This document shows positions 34,701-41,896 of a DNA stretch of 64,000 nucleotides, in pieces; the stretch's first letter is position 1; the number at the start of each line of letters is the position of its first letter. The position numbers were made by a program, and so were the translations under genes. This DNA comes from Streptomyces dioscori (GTDB lineage Bacteria > Actinomycetota > Actinomycetes > Streptomycetales > Streptomycetaceae), in the NCBI RefSeq assembly GCF_003024195.1, contig NZ_KZ679045.1:399381-463380 (forward strand). The letters run 5' to 3'. Below the pieces are notes generated by a model, which worked only from the letters and a program-made list of their open reading frames with translations, ran no database searches and was not told the DNA's origin.

Positions 34701-36934
34701 AACTCGGCCGGTTCGCGCAGGCGGCCGCCGATCTCGGCGAGCTGCTCCGCGACCACCCCGAACGCGAGGACTTCCGGCGCCTGCACATGCTCGCTCTCAA
34801 GGGCCAGGGCCGTATCGCCGAGGCCATCGACTCGTACGAGGCGTACGAGGAGCTCCAGGACCGGCAGTTCGGCGAGCCGGACCTCACCCTCCTTGAGCTG
34901 TACCGCGAGCTGCGGGCCGCCCCCGACGACAGCCGGCCGACCGTCACCATGGAGTTCACGGAATCCGGCGGCCACCGGGGAGCCCACAGCACGCTCTCCC
35001 ACACCATGGCCTGGCTGCTCTCGCTGAGCGGTCTGACCTCCGACCAGTACGACATGCAGGCCGTCGACAACGGCTACCTCGTCCTCGTCGCCCCCGGCGC
35101 ATCCGTACTGCACGTACTGAACGCGACCCTGCGTGATCTGCCGGACATACTCCTGGAGGTGCCGGACCCGCCCAGGATCCGGCTGACGTTCTGGCACACC
35201 GCACGCCCTCCCCGTACCACCCCTCTGCCCCTCGCTCTGGAGCAGTCGGACATCGCCGTGGTCGTCTCCCCCGTCCTCTACGAGGAGCTGACGAGCGGTG
35301 ACGTGCCGGTGGGCCCGGTCCACTTCCGGCCCCTGGGCGCCGGAGCGGGCGAGGGGCCGCCGCTCGCCTGGTCCTGCCGTCTGGAGATCCCGGACCGCGT
35401 CCCGGATCCGCCGCCCGAACAGCGCGACCTGGTACGCGGCCCGTTCAGCACCCGCCGCCGGATGTCGATCCCCCTCCCCGAACCCGGGCGCACGGCCGTG
35501 GTGTTCCAGCCGCCCGACGGCGCACTCGCCCTCTTCGACCCCGACGGGTTCGCGGGCACGCCCACCTCGGGGCCCCGCCTCACGTACTACGAGGTCGACC
35601 TCACCACGCAGCGGGCCGTCCACGAGTTGTCGCTGCCCAGCTCCGGCGGGGGTGCCTTCGCCGCGGCCGTCGAGTTGTCCTGGCATGTCGAGGACCCGGT
35701 GGCCTTCGTGCACGGCGAGACCGTCAACGTGTCCGAACGCCTCCTGGAACACCTGCTGCGGGAGGCGCGCCGCATCACGCGCCGCCATCCGCTCCGCCGC
35801 GCGGGCGCGGCACAGCACGCACTGCACAACGGCCTGCGCAGGTGGCCGGTACCGGGCCTCTCGGTGGCATGCGCGATCCGCCTGACCCCGGAGGGTGAAC
35901 CGAACTCGGCCTCCACCGCCTCCCGCCCGAACCCGCACCTCACCCACCAACCGGAGGCGTCGCCTCCACCCGGGACCACGTCACCGCCCGACGCCGCCTC
36001 GCCGGCCGAGCCGGCCTCCGCGGCCGAGACCGGCTCTGCGCCCGAGACCGCCTCCGCGTCCGAGACCGTTCGGCAGTCCGGGTCCGCCGACCGGTCCGGG
36101 ACCACTCGGGAAGCGGAGTCCCCGCGCCGGCCGGAGACCACTCGGGGCGCCGCGACCACCCCCGCCGCGCCCGCCCGGCAACCCGCACGCACCCGGCGGG
36201 CTGCCGCCCGGCGTCCGGTAGACCCCGCCGCGGCCCTGCTGGAGAGCCCCTGCGTACTCCTCGGCTTCGACGGCCCCCTCGTCCGTCTCTATACGAGTGA
36301 CGCCGAGAAGCAGGCCACCAGGGAGCTCGCCGCGCTTCTCGCCGAGCTGCGGGACCCCGGGGCCGCGCTGCGAGGCGAGCCGCTCTCCCCCCGGGGCGGG
36401 CCCGCGCAGCCGCTGGAGGGACGCTCCAACCCCCTCGACCTGCTGCGCGCCTTCGCGGACCATCCGCTGGGCGCGGATCTGCGCCGCCGGCTCAACCGGA
36501 TCGAGGAGCGGGCCGTGTCGACCGCGGCGTCCACCCCGTTCTCGGACGCCCTGATCACCACGCTCAGCTCGCTCGGGCGGCGCACCGCGGTCGTCGCGGA
36601 CAACGCGCCCAGTGCCGTCTGGAAGTACCTGCACTCCCACGGCCGGCTGACCGGCCTGGTGACCGGCGGAGTGCACGGCCGCGCGGACGACCTGACCCTG
36701 CTGATGCCGAACCCCGACAGCCTCCTGCGCGCCCTGGACCATCTCGGCGTACCGGCGAAGGACGCCGTGCTGGTCGGCTCGTCGGTCGCCGAAGCGACCG
36801 CGGCGCAGGCAGCCGGTCTGCGCTTCCTCGGCTACACCCGTTCCGAGGGGCACCGGCAGCGCCTGGTGCGCGCGGGCTGCGAGGTGACGACGGCCTCGTG
36901 GGCCCCCCTCCTCCGGTCCCTCCCCAACACCTGA
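31763..36934 (+). CDS. SAV_2336-type multidomain scaffold: vWA-like, pseudokinase, SARP/BTAD, SPFH-like and pseudo-HAD
   Basis: 1,723 residues. 1-190: Asp/Ala repeats and Pro-rich linker, with the dispersed GC repeat in frame (RGAGNGATSH). About 225-350: vWA-like domain with a weakened MIDAS (VHDTGPTM, Asp237; LLSDC, Asp297). 435-540: helical/winged-helix segment. 592-740: protein-kinase fold without catalytic residues (VALH622 for VAIK; H711-G-G for HRD; SSF for DFG). 814-905: OmpR/SARP DNA-binding fold, followed by a BTAD (908-1055). About 1255-1380: SPFH/band-7-like region (YYEVDLTTQRAVHEL). 1390-1490: disordered. 1497-1723: HAD fold whose nucleophile is lost (LLG1501FDGPL). It overlaps the MoxR gene by 11 bases and is its likely client. 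Domain limits are estimates; vWA and SPFH calls are the least certain. Confidence 0.82.
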   Translation: MRSDPDANPGADAGADAGADANPGEGAGGGGSAGAAFLAGVLAQASGAPQPTAVELAELLWLAAHMPPPGPTPSLTTDGPHLPTPATPTHPRGAGNGATSHDEPAPAPSPHTTPEPPDPPDPPDPPGTRVPLRLPGRHTPAAAPQGPRRDGRPEEAPPPNGPYTSLLAPAPPMLPHPLRLQRALRPLKRSVPAPVGQELDEAATAHRIARLGAAPQWWLPVLRPMTERWLTLHLVHDTGPTMPVWRPLVRELHAALAQSGIFRTVELHRLEADGTVRRPGSQESFADGRTVTLLLSDCMGPQWRDGPAGTRWYGTLRRWSARMPVALVQPLPERLWRTTALPATTARITAPGPAAPNSAYDVDSYALDSYALGGLPPGILPIPVLEASAPWLANWSSLVAGGGRLPGSVGLLGAGPPAAPVDERGRSDVERLSPEELLLRFRSLASPQAFRLAGHLAVGPVELPVMRLVQAAVEKNPRPQHLAEVILSGALVAVPGAAGSYVFRPGVRELLRRTLPRSAYGRTSELLARIGALIDERAGLSAGEFRVLAPGRGGGTGPSGEPTAGEPFAAVREESVRRMGGPVSKSAAGLVLGRYRPVRRPGPGKHVMEAQDTRHDRRVALHRYTVAPERRQGFLEAARALAGVEHPQVTAVYDYGFEDGAGYLVTEVVEGLTVGELTAEGGFQLPFTLLAPLAQQVVQGLQAMHGHGVAHGGLTPHCLLLRPDGTVKVSSFVPGADRTRGESKDLADLGHLLRELAEGEPHGELGGVPGEFRSQFDDAVRPLVSTDLATQRRGRDLFRTPSFSRLLDAVSADEYRYRLLGPVRISQGSRALPAGSPREQALLSMLLLRHGRTVTYDELTAGLWGRRPPQRAGRLLATYARGLRSILGPGVVATTADGYALYAIPHTIDVNRCQVLVATAKSLRDAGEPTEARDAVQHAIDLWGGHPVDEVPGPAAEATRTRLRALRLTLCVTRAELDLELGRFAQAAADLGELLRDHPEREDFRRLHMLALKGQGRIAEAIDSYEAYEELQDRQFGEPDLTLLELYRELRAAPDDSRPTVTMEFTESGGHRGAHSTLSHTMAWLLSLSGLTSDQYDMQAVDNGYLVLVAPGASVLHVLNATLRDLPDILLEVPDPPRIRLTFWHTARPPRTTPLPLALEQSDIAVVVSPVLYEELTSGDVPVGPVHFRPLGAGAGEGPPLAWSCRLEIPDRVPDPPPEQRDLVRGPFSTRRRMSIPLPEPGRTAVVFQPPDGALALFDPDGFAGTPTSGPRLTYYEVDLTTQRAVHELSLPSSGGGAFAAAVELSWHVEDPVAFVHGETVNVSERLLEHLLREARRITRRHPLRRAGAAQHALHNGLRRWPVPGLSVACAIRLTPEGEPNSASTASRPNPHLTHQPEASPPPGTTSPPDAASPAEPASAAETGSAPETASASETVRQSGSADRSGTTREAESPRRPETTRGAATTPAAPARQPARTRRAAARRPVDPAAALLESPCVLLGFDGPLVRLYTSDAEKQATRELAALLAELRDPGAALRGEPLSPRGGPAQPLEGRSNPLDLLRAFADHPLGADLRRRLNRIEERAVSTAASTPFSDALITTLSSLGRRTAVVADNAPSAVWKYLHSHGRLTGLVTGGVHGRADDLTLLMPNPDSLLRALDHLGVPAKDAVLVGSSVAEATAAQAAGLRFLGYTRSEGHRQRLVRAGCEVTTASWAPLLRSLPNT
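32036..32066 (-). repeat. Dispersed GC repeat inside the SAV_2336-type gene
   Basis: AAGGGGCGCGGGGAACGGCGCGACCAGCC is in frame, but in a different phase from the other coding copies (RGAGNGATS), within a Pro-rich linker. Confidence 0.85.
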
Positions 36935-37073
36935 GCCCCTACGAAGACCACCCGTCCAGCCGCACCCCGCCCGGCCCACCCCGAAAGGCGACACCCCGTC
37001 AGTTCGCGCACGATGCGAAGGAGGACCGCCGTCCGGTGGAGTCCCACGGTCTGTGCTCTCGGGAGGACCTGCC

Positions 37074-38111
37074 ATGACCGCCAGCCTGGAGCAGTTGCGC
37101 CGCTGCCATTTCGCCGTCGACCTCGGAGCGGCGAGAACGCGTGTCTACGTGAAGGGCGCCGGGCTGATCGTCGACCAGCCCAGCGTCGCCGCGGTGAACA
37201 CCAGGACCGGCGCCCTGATCGCGGTCGGCGAGTTCGCCGAGAAGATGACGGGCCGTACCCCCCACTACATCCGCGTCGTACGCCCCGTCTCCGGCGGCAC
37301 GGTCGTCGACATCGAGATGGCCCAGCGCATGCTGCGCCAGCTCCTCGGCGACAAGGTCCGCCGCACCCTGCGCCGCAAGCCCCGGCTGCGGGCCGCCGCC
37401 TGCACCCCGCACGACTCCGACCCGCTGGCCCAGCGGGCGACCATGGAGACACTCGTCGGTCTCGGCGCGCGCCGCGTCGAACTGGTCGACACGCTCATCG
37501 CCGCAGGTGTCGGCTGCGGGCTGCCCGTGGAACGCCCCGAGGCCACCATGATCATGGTGTGCGGGGCCGCCGCCACCCAGGTCGCCGTACTGTCGCTGGG
37601 CTCGATCGTCACCGCCGAACGCATCCCCGTGGGCGGCGAGGCCATCGACCACGCGATCGTCCAGCACCTGCGCCACCACCACGAGTTGATGCTCCCCTCG
37701 CAGTCCGTACGCCCCCTGCAGCTCGCCCTCTCCGGGAACGGGCTCACCTCACAGGGGCCGACGTCCACCGAGATCCACGGCCGGGACGTGGCCACCGGCC
37801 TCGCCCGTTCCGTTCAGGTCGACACGGCCGCCGTGCGCGACGCCATCCAGACCCCGCTGACCGCCGTGCTCGACGGCATCGGCAAGGTGCTGCGCGTGTG
37901 CCCGCCGGACCTGGTGGCCGACCTAGTGGACCGCGGGATCATGATGGTCGGCGGCAGCGCGCTGCTGCCCGGCCTCGACCAGATGCTGCGGCAGGCGACG
38001 GGCATGCCGGTGCACATCGCCGAACGGCCCGACGTGTGCGCGGTCCTCGGCCTGGGCGCGATGCTGGAGGGCCGGATCGAGCCCCTGGTCCTCGACCCGA
38101 CGGCCGGCTGA
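37074..38111 (+). CDS. mbl: Mbl, MreB-like actin homologue
   Basis: A 345-residue actin-fold protein: phosphate-1 loop FAVDLGAARTRVYVKG (diverged from the IDLGTANTLVY of MreB), central MRPV-like VRPVSGGTVVDIEMA, phosphate-2 VCGAAATQVAVLSLG, and adenosine motif GIMMVGGSALLPGLDQML. It is slightly shorter than true MreB and matches the second actin paralogue of Streptomyces, Mbl, which in S. coelicolor assists MreB in thickening the spore wall. The ATG follows GGGAGGA at 37061-37067; an upstream in-frame start lacks such a site. It lies 140 bases after the conflict cassette and 58 bases before a sensor kinase. The paralogue call over MreB rests on the diverged loops. Confidence 0.88.
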   Translation: MTASLEQLRRCHFAVDLGAARTRVYVKGAGLIVDQPSVAAVNTRTGALIAVGEFAEKMTGRTPHYIRVVRPVSGGTVVDIEMAQRMLRQLLGDKVRRTLRRKPRLRAAACTPHDSDPLAQRATMETLVGLGARRVELVDTLIAAGVGCGLPVERPEATMIMVCGAAATQVAVLSLGSIVTAERIPVGGEAIDHAIVQHLRHHHELMLPSQSVRPLQLALSGNGLTSQGPTSTEIHGRDVATGLARSVQVDTAAVRDAIQTPLTAVLDGIGKVLRVCPPDLVADLVDRGIMMVGGSALLPGLDQMLRQATGMPVHIAERPDVCAVLGLGAMLEGRIEPLVLDPTAG

Positions 38112-38168
38112 AAAGCCGCACGCGCCCACAAGCCCATACCCCCCCGAGCCGCCACCACAGCGACACCC

Positions 38169-39824
38169 ATGACGGAATCCACGCCCACGAACCCCCCGAA
38201 CCCCACGACTCCCCCGAACCCCCCGAGCCCCGCGAGCCCCGCGGAGCCCTCTTCCCCGGAGCCCCCCTCTCAAGGGCTCCCCCTCCTCCCCCTCCCCCGT
38301 CTCCTCGAAGCCGTCCTCGGCGTCGGCAGCGATCTCGAACTGCGCGCCACGCTCCAGCGCATCGTGGAGAACGCGGCGGCGCTGACCGGCGCCCGGTACG
38401 CGGCGCTTGGCGTGCTCGCGCCCGGCGACAACGGCCTGGCGGAGTTCTGCACGGCCGGACTGCCGGAGGCCGAACGGGCCCGCATCGGGCATCCGCCCAG
38501 CGGACGCCGGGGCCTGCTCGGCGCACTCGTCCACGAGGCCGCGCCGCTGCGGCTCACCGACCTGACCACCGACCCGCGCGCGTGCGGCATCCCGCCCGGA
38601 CACCCGGAGATGCGCAGCTTCCTCGGCGTACCCCTGCTCGTACAGGACGAGGTGTACGGCAACCTCTACCTCACCGAGAAGCGCGGCGGCCCCTTCACCG
38701 CCGAGGACGAGCAGCTGGTACGGCTGCTGGCCGCTCAGGCGGGCATCGCGATCGGCAACGCCCGCCTGTACGAGACGGCCCGTCAGCGGGAACGCTGGAT
38801 CGAAGGGGCGGCGGCCGTGACGACGGCGCTGCTCACCGGCGAGACGGCGGCCGACGCGCTGATGACGGTCGCCGAGCGCGCCCGCGTCCTCGCCGACGCG
38901 TCGGCCGGGGTGATCCTCCAGCCCACGGACGAGGGCGGCATGGAGATCGTCACGGCGTCGGCACCGGCCGGCCGGGACGGCCTGATCGGCACGACCATCG
39001 CGCCGGGCAGCGCGGTCCTGGAGCAACTCCTCGGCGGCGAGCCGGTGTTCCTGGAGGACTCGGCGACCGACGTACGTATGACGACCCCCGTTCGGGTCCG
39101 GTTCGGGCCGAGCATGATGCTGCCGCTCCAGGCCGGGGGCCGGCTCATCGGCACCCTCGCCCTCCCGCGCCGGCGCGGTGATCCCCCGTACAGCCCGGCG
39201 GAGAAACTGCTGGCCACGCAGTTCGCCTCGCAGGCCGCGCTGGCGCTGGTGCTGGCGGACGCGCGGCAGCGCCGGGAGCGGCTGGCGGTCTTCGAGGACC
39301 GCGACCGGATCGCCCGCGACCTGCACGACCTGGTCGTCCAGCGGCTCTTCGCCACCGGCATGATGCTGGAGTCGACGCAGCGCCGCGCGGCCGCGGAGGA
39401 GCGGGAGGCGGAGGTCCACGCGACGATCGGCCGGGCCCTCGACGAACTCAGGTCCACCGTCCAGGAGGTCCGTACGGCGATCTTCGCCCTCCAGCAGCCG
39501 CCCGCGGACGCCCCGACCAGCTTCCGGGGCAAGGTGCTCCGCGAGACGGCGGGCGCCGCGGCGGCTCTCGGCGTCCAGCCGTCGGTCCAGTTCACGGGGC
39601 CGGTCGACACCCGCGTCCCGGACACGGTGGCCGGCCATCTCCTCACGGCCCTGCGTGACGCCCTCGCGAAAGCGTCACGCCGCGCCGGCACGACCCGCAT
39701 CGCGGTCACGATCGACGCAACGGCAAGCCTCCCGGACGGCCGCCCAGCGGTACACCTGACGGTCACGGACAACGGCACCCCGGCCGAGGAGGAAAGCACA
39801 ACGACATGGCAGGCCCCTCTCTGA
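38169..39824 (+). CDS. GAF-domain sensor histidine kinase with degraded ATPase domain
   Basis: 551 residues: a Pro/Ser-rich start, GAF domain 1 (about 55-200, ALTGARYAALGVLAPGDNG...FLGVPLLVQDEVYGNLYL), GAF domain 2 (about 215-365), and a HisKA_3 dimerisation helix with phospho-acceptor His386 (DRDRIARDLHDLVVQRLF). The layout is DevS/DosS-like. The HATPase_c part is abnormal: the N-box Asn is Lys501 (LRDALAKASRR) and the sequence jumps from VTDNGTP straight to TTTWQAPL, lacking the ATP lid and second glycine box. It is therefore probably unable to bind ATP normally. GAF cysteines or heme ligands are not obvious. It follows mbl by 58 bases and may be co-transcribed; no response regulator is adjacent. 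Confidence 0.85.
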   Translation: MTESTPTNPPNPTTPPNPPSPASPAEPSSPEPPSQGLPLLPLPRLLEAVLGVGSDLELRATLQRIVENAAALTGARYAALGVLAPGDNGLAEFCTAGLPEAERARIGHPPSGRRGLLGALVHEAAPLRLTDLTTDPRACGIPPGHPEMRSFLGVPLLVQDEVYGNLYLTEKRGGPFTAEDEQLVRLLAAQAGIAIGNARLYETARQRERWIEGAAAVTTALLTGETAADALMTVAERARVLADASAGVILQPTDEGGMEIVTASAPAGRDGLIGTTIAPGSAVLEQLLGGEPVFLEDSATDVRMTTPVRVRFGPSMMLPLQAGGRLIGTLALPRRRGDPPYSPAEKLLATQFASQAALALVLADARQRRERLAVFEDRDRIARDLHDLVVQRLFATGMMLESTQRRAAAEEREAEVHATIGRALDELRSTVQEVRTAIFALQQPPADAPTSFRGKVLRETAGAAAALGVQPSVQFTGPVDTRVPDTVAGHLLTALRDALAKASRRAGTTRIAVTIDATASLPDGRPAVHLTVTDNGTPAEEESTTTWQAPL

Positions 39825-39922
39825 CCGTCGACCACGTTGACCACGCGTGGCCGGACGGGTCTCGGAGTGCGCACTCCACGGCAGGCCCGGCAGACTTCCG
39901 CAGACGCAGTCGCGGACAGCCC

Positions 39923-40051
39923 CTATCTGCGTTCGCAGCGCAGGTCGTCAGGGGCCGTCGTACCGACGTACCGCTCCCACTCGGCCGGTGACAGATCCCG
40001 CCCGGCCGTTCGACAAGCCTCCTCGATCCAGGCCTCCGGCGTGGTGTCCCA
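39923..40051 (-). pseudogene. C-terminal remnant of a WD40-repeat protein
   Basis: A 42-codon minus-strand remnant beginning WDTTPEAWIEEACRTAGRDL and ending SPAEWERYVGTTAPDDLRC. This is the typical final segment of large Streptomyces WD40 proteins (last blade followed by a Cys-rich tail). A TAG stop lies directly upstream, and no start codon or further blade is seen, so it is a fragment, oriented opposite to the neighbouring WD40 gene. Confidence 0.7.
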
Positions 40052-40057
40052 CTACTG

Positions 40058-41092
40058 ATGGTCGGCCTCGCCTCCGATCTCTCCGTCGAACAGCCCCTCG
40101 CCCGACACTCCAACTCGGTCGCGGACATCGCGATGAACGCCGACGGTTCAGTGGTCCTGTCCACCAGCGACGTGGGCGACGCAGTCCAGTCGTCGCTGAC
40201 GCAGGAGGCAAAGCTGGCCGACGTTCCAGCGGGTATCCGGTCGAGGGAAGCGCAGACCGACCTTCCCTACACATCGCTGACCGCAAGCTCCGACGGCCGT
40301 TGGCTGCTTGTCCGGCAATTCGGAGGATTCCGGATCATCGACAAGCGCAGCAGGGCCGGTTCGCTGAACAGCGGCCCGTCGACGGTGTCGGCGGTGTGGG
40401 CGGACGGACGGCGCGTCCTGTCCACTTCTTCCAGCCTTCCGGAGACGGCGGTCAATGGCCGCTACTTCGCCGTCGCCACCCCGAGCGGCACCGATACCGA
40501 CGGGCCGGAGAGCGACATGACCGTCACCGTGTGGCGCTGCGACGGCTCGCGGGCCCCGAAGGTTCTGTGGCGCACGCGGACGAACGGCGGTCTGAGCAGG
40601 CTCGCCGTGAGCGACGACGGTGAGTATCTGGTCCTGGGAGACTCCGAGGACAAAGGCGAGATCGTCCGCCGATCCACACCCGACCGTCACCAGCCACTGG
40701 CGGGCGGCAACACGGTGAGCGGCATGAGCGAGTACGTCGTCGCCCGCGAACAGGGGCTCGTCGTGCAGCACACGGACAGCGTCAGGCAAGGCGCGGACGA
40801 AACCGACAGCCATAATCAGCTACTCCTCTGGGACCTCGCCACGGGACGACTGATCGGCTCGTGGAAGGAGCCGATAGCCAGTGTTCTACGAGGTCAACTG
40901 ACCGATCTTGCCTTGGTGGAGGCGGGCAGACGGGTCGCGACCATCCGCCCGGACGGGAACCTCGGCCTGTGGAACATCTCGCCCGCCGACTGGCGCAAAG
41001 ACCTGTGCCGCCTCGCGGGCGGGGAACCGACCGACGCGCAGAGGGCTCTCTACCTGGACGGGGTCGACGTACCCGCTCCCTGCCCAGCGTGA
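40058..41092 (+). CDS. WD40-repeat protein, probably 5'-truncated
   Basis: 344 residues built of degenerate WD40 blades (HSNSVADIAMNADGSVVLST, LTASSDGRWLLVRQ, LAVSDDGEYLVLGDS, LLLWDLATGRLIGSW, VATIRPDGNLGLWN) ending in the tail WRKDLCRLAGGEPTDAQRALY. Full-length relatives carry an N-terminal helix-turn-helix or STAND NTPase/effector domain and several more blades; none is present here. The ATG at 40058 has no ribosome binding site. Codon use is less GC-biased than in the neighbours. The best reading is the remaining 3' part of a larger, horizontally acquired gene, possibly not expressed. Confidence 0.6.
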   Translation: MVGLASDLSVEQPLARHSNSVADIAMNADGSVVLSTSDVGDAVQSSLTQEAKLADVPAGIRSREAQTDLPYTSLTASSDGRWLLVRQFGGFRIIDKRSRAGSLNSGPSTVSAVWADGRRVLSTSSSLPETAVNGRYFAVATPSGTDTDGPESDMTVTVWRCDGSRAPKVLWRTRTNGGLSRLAVSDDGEYLVLGDSEDKGEIVRRSTPDRHQPLAGGNTVSGMSEYVVAREQGLVVQHTDSVRQGADETDSHNQLLLWDLATGRLIGSWKEPIASVLRGQLTDLALVEAGRRVATIRPDGNLGLWNISPADWRKDLCRLAGGEPTDAQRALYLDGVDVPAPCPA

Positions 41093-41261
41093 GGGGTGAG
41101 CCGGCCCCGCCGGGCCGTCCGCCCGCCCGTCCATCCGGTCCATGTGCGGGCCGACAGGGCGTGCGCCTCCCGCATGAACCGTGCTTGTCCGCGCCGCCGC
41201 GGGATCAGATGCACCATCCCGGCTTTGACCCCGCCCTCGCCCTCCGGGGGGCAGATGAAGC

Positions 41262-41675
41262 TCAGGGCCCCATGTGCCGGACGAGACCCCGTGACTTCTC
41301 CCGCAGCGCGGCCGTCCACTTCTGCGCATGGGGGTCCGAAGCCGTCTTGAGGTAATCGCTCTCGGCGCGCTCGGCCGCCTGCCAGTCCACCTCGATGTTC
41401 GCTGCCTCGGCCAAGGCCAGCACCGTGGCAACGAACCCCTCGGACAGTGTGGCCATGACGGCGTGTCTGGTTCCGCTGTGCCAGGCGAGCAGGGCGTCGA
41501 CGAACGCCGCGAAGGCGATGGGGTCGATCTGGCACTCATCAGCCTCCATGGGTCCGATGCCGGACGGCAGGCTCACTTCGGCTTGATAGACGGTGATCTG
41601 GTTCATGAACAGACGGGACGCCCCGTTGGACGGGTTCCACAGGGTTCGGTCGCCCAGGTCGTAGTACTGGCTCAC
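41262..41675 (-). CDS. DUF6086-like small cytoplasmic protein
   Basis: 137 residues starting SQYYDLGDRTLWNPSNGASR, which I recognise as the start of DUF6086 proteins of Streptomyces, with no known function. It is acidic, soluble and helical, with no membrane segments or catalytic motif. The start is GTG 41675, five bases after GAGAGG; a longer frame upstream lacks this support. It stands alone, divergent from the RHS gene, inside a stretch of accessory genes. Proteins of this size near RHS and WD40 genes are sometimes immunity or polymorphic-toxin partners, but nothing in the sequence shows this. Confidence 0.65.
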   Translation of the reverse strand: MSQYYDLGDRTLWNPSNGASRLFMNQITVYQAEVSLPSGIGPMEADECQIDPIAFAAFVDALLAWHSGTRHAVMATLSEGFVATVLALAEAANIEVDWQAAERAESDYLKTASDPHAQKWTAALREKSRGLVRHMGP

Positions 41676-41847
41676 GTCAGCCTCTCGCTGCTGGTCACAG
41701 GCGGCCGACATTACGGTCAGTCAGCCCTCCCCCCAAGTGAACTCGTGTCTGAGACCGAGTCACCTTCTGGCCGGTCTTCGGTGCATGGAAAATTCGTTCG
41801 GGGGAACGGCCGCCCGTTCGGTGCCTTTGTGATGAATGCTGCGTGCA

Positions 41848-41872
41848 CCCAGTGACCGAAGGGGTCACTGGG
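41848..41872 (+). promoter_or_regulatory. Strong hairpin directly before the RHS gene
   Basis: CCCAGTGACC-GAAGG-GGTCACTGGG is a perfect 10-base stem followed by CCTACTTTTCCC and a run of nine G (41886-41894) that forms the ribosome binding site, with ATG at 41897. It may be an attenuator, or the end of an upstream transcript. Confidence 0.55.
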
Positions 41873-41896
41873 CCTACTTTTCCCTGGGGGGGGGAA

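Noticed and set aside
39806..40051. Small plus-strand open frames downstream of the histidine kinase
   Set aside because: They lie opposite the recognisable minus-strand WD40 tail and have no motif of their own.
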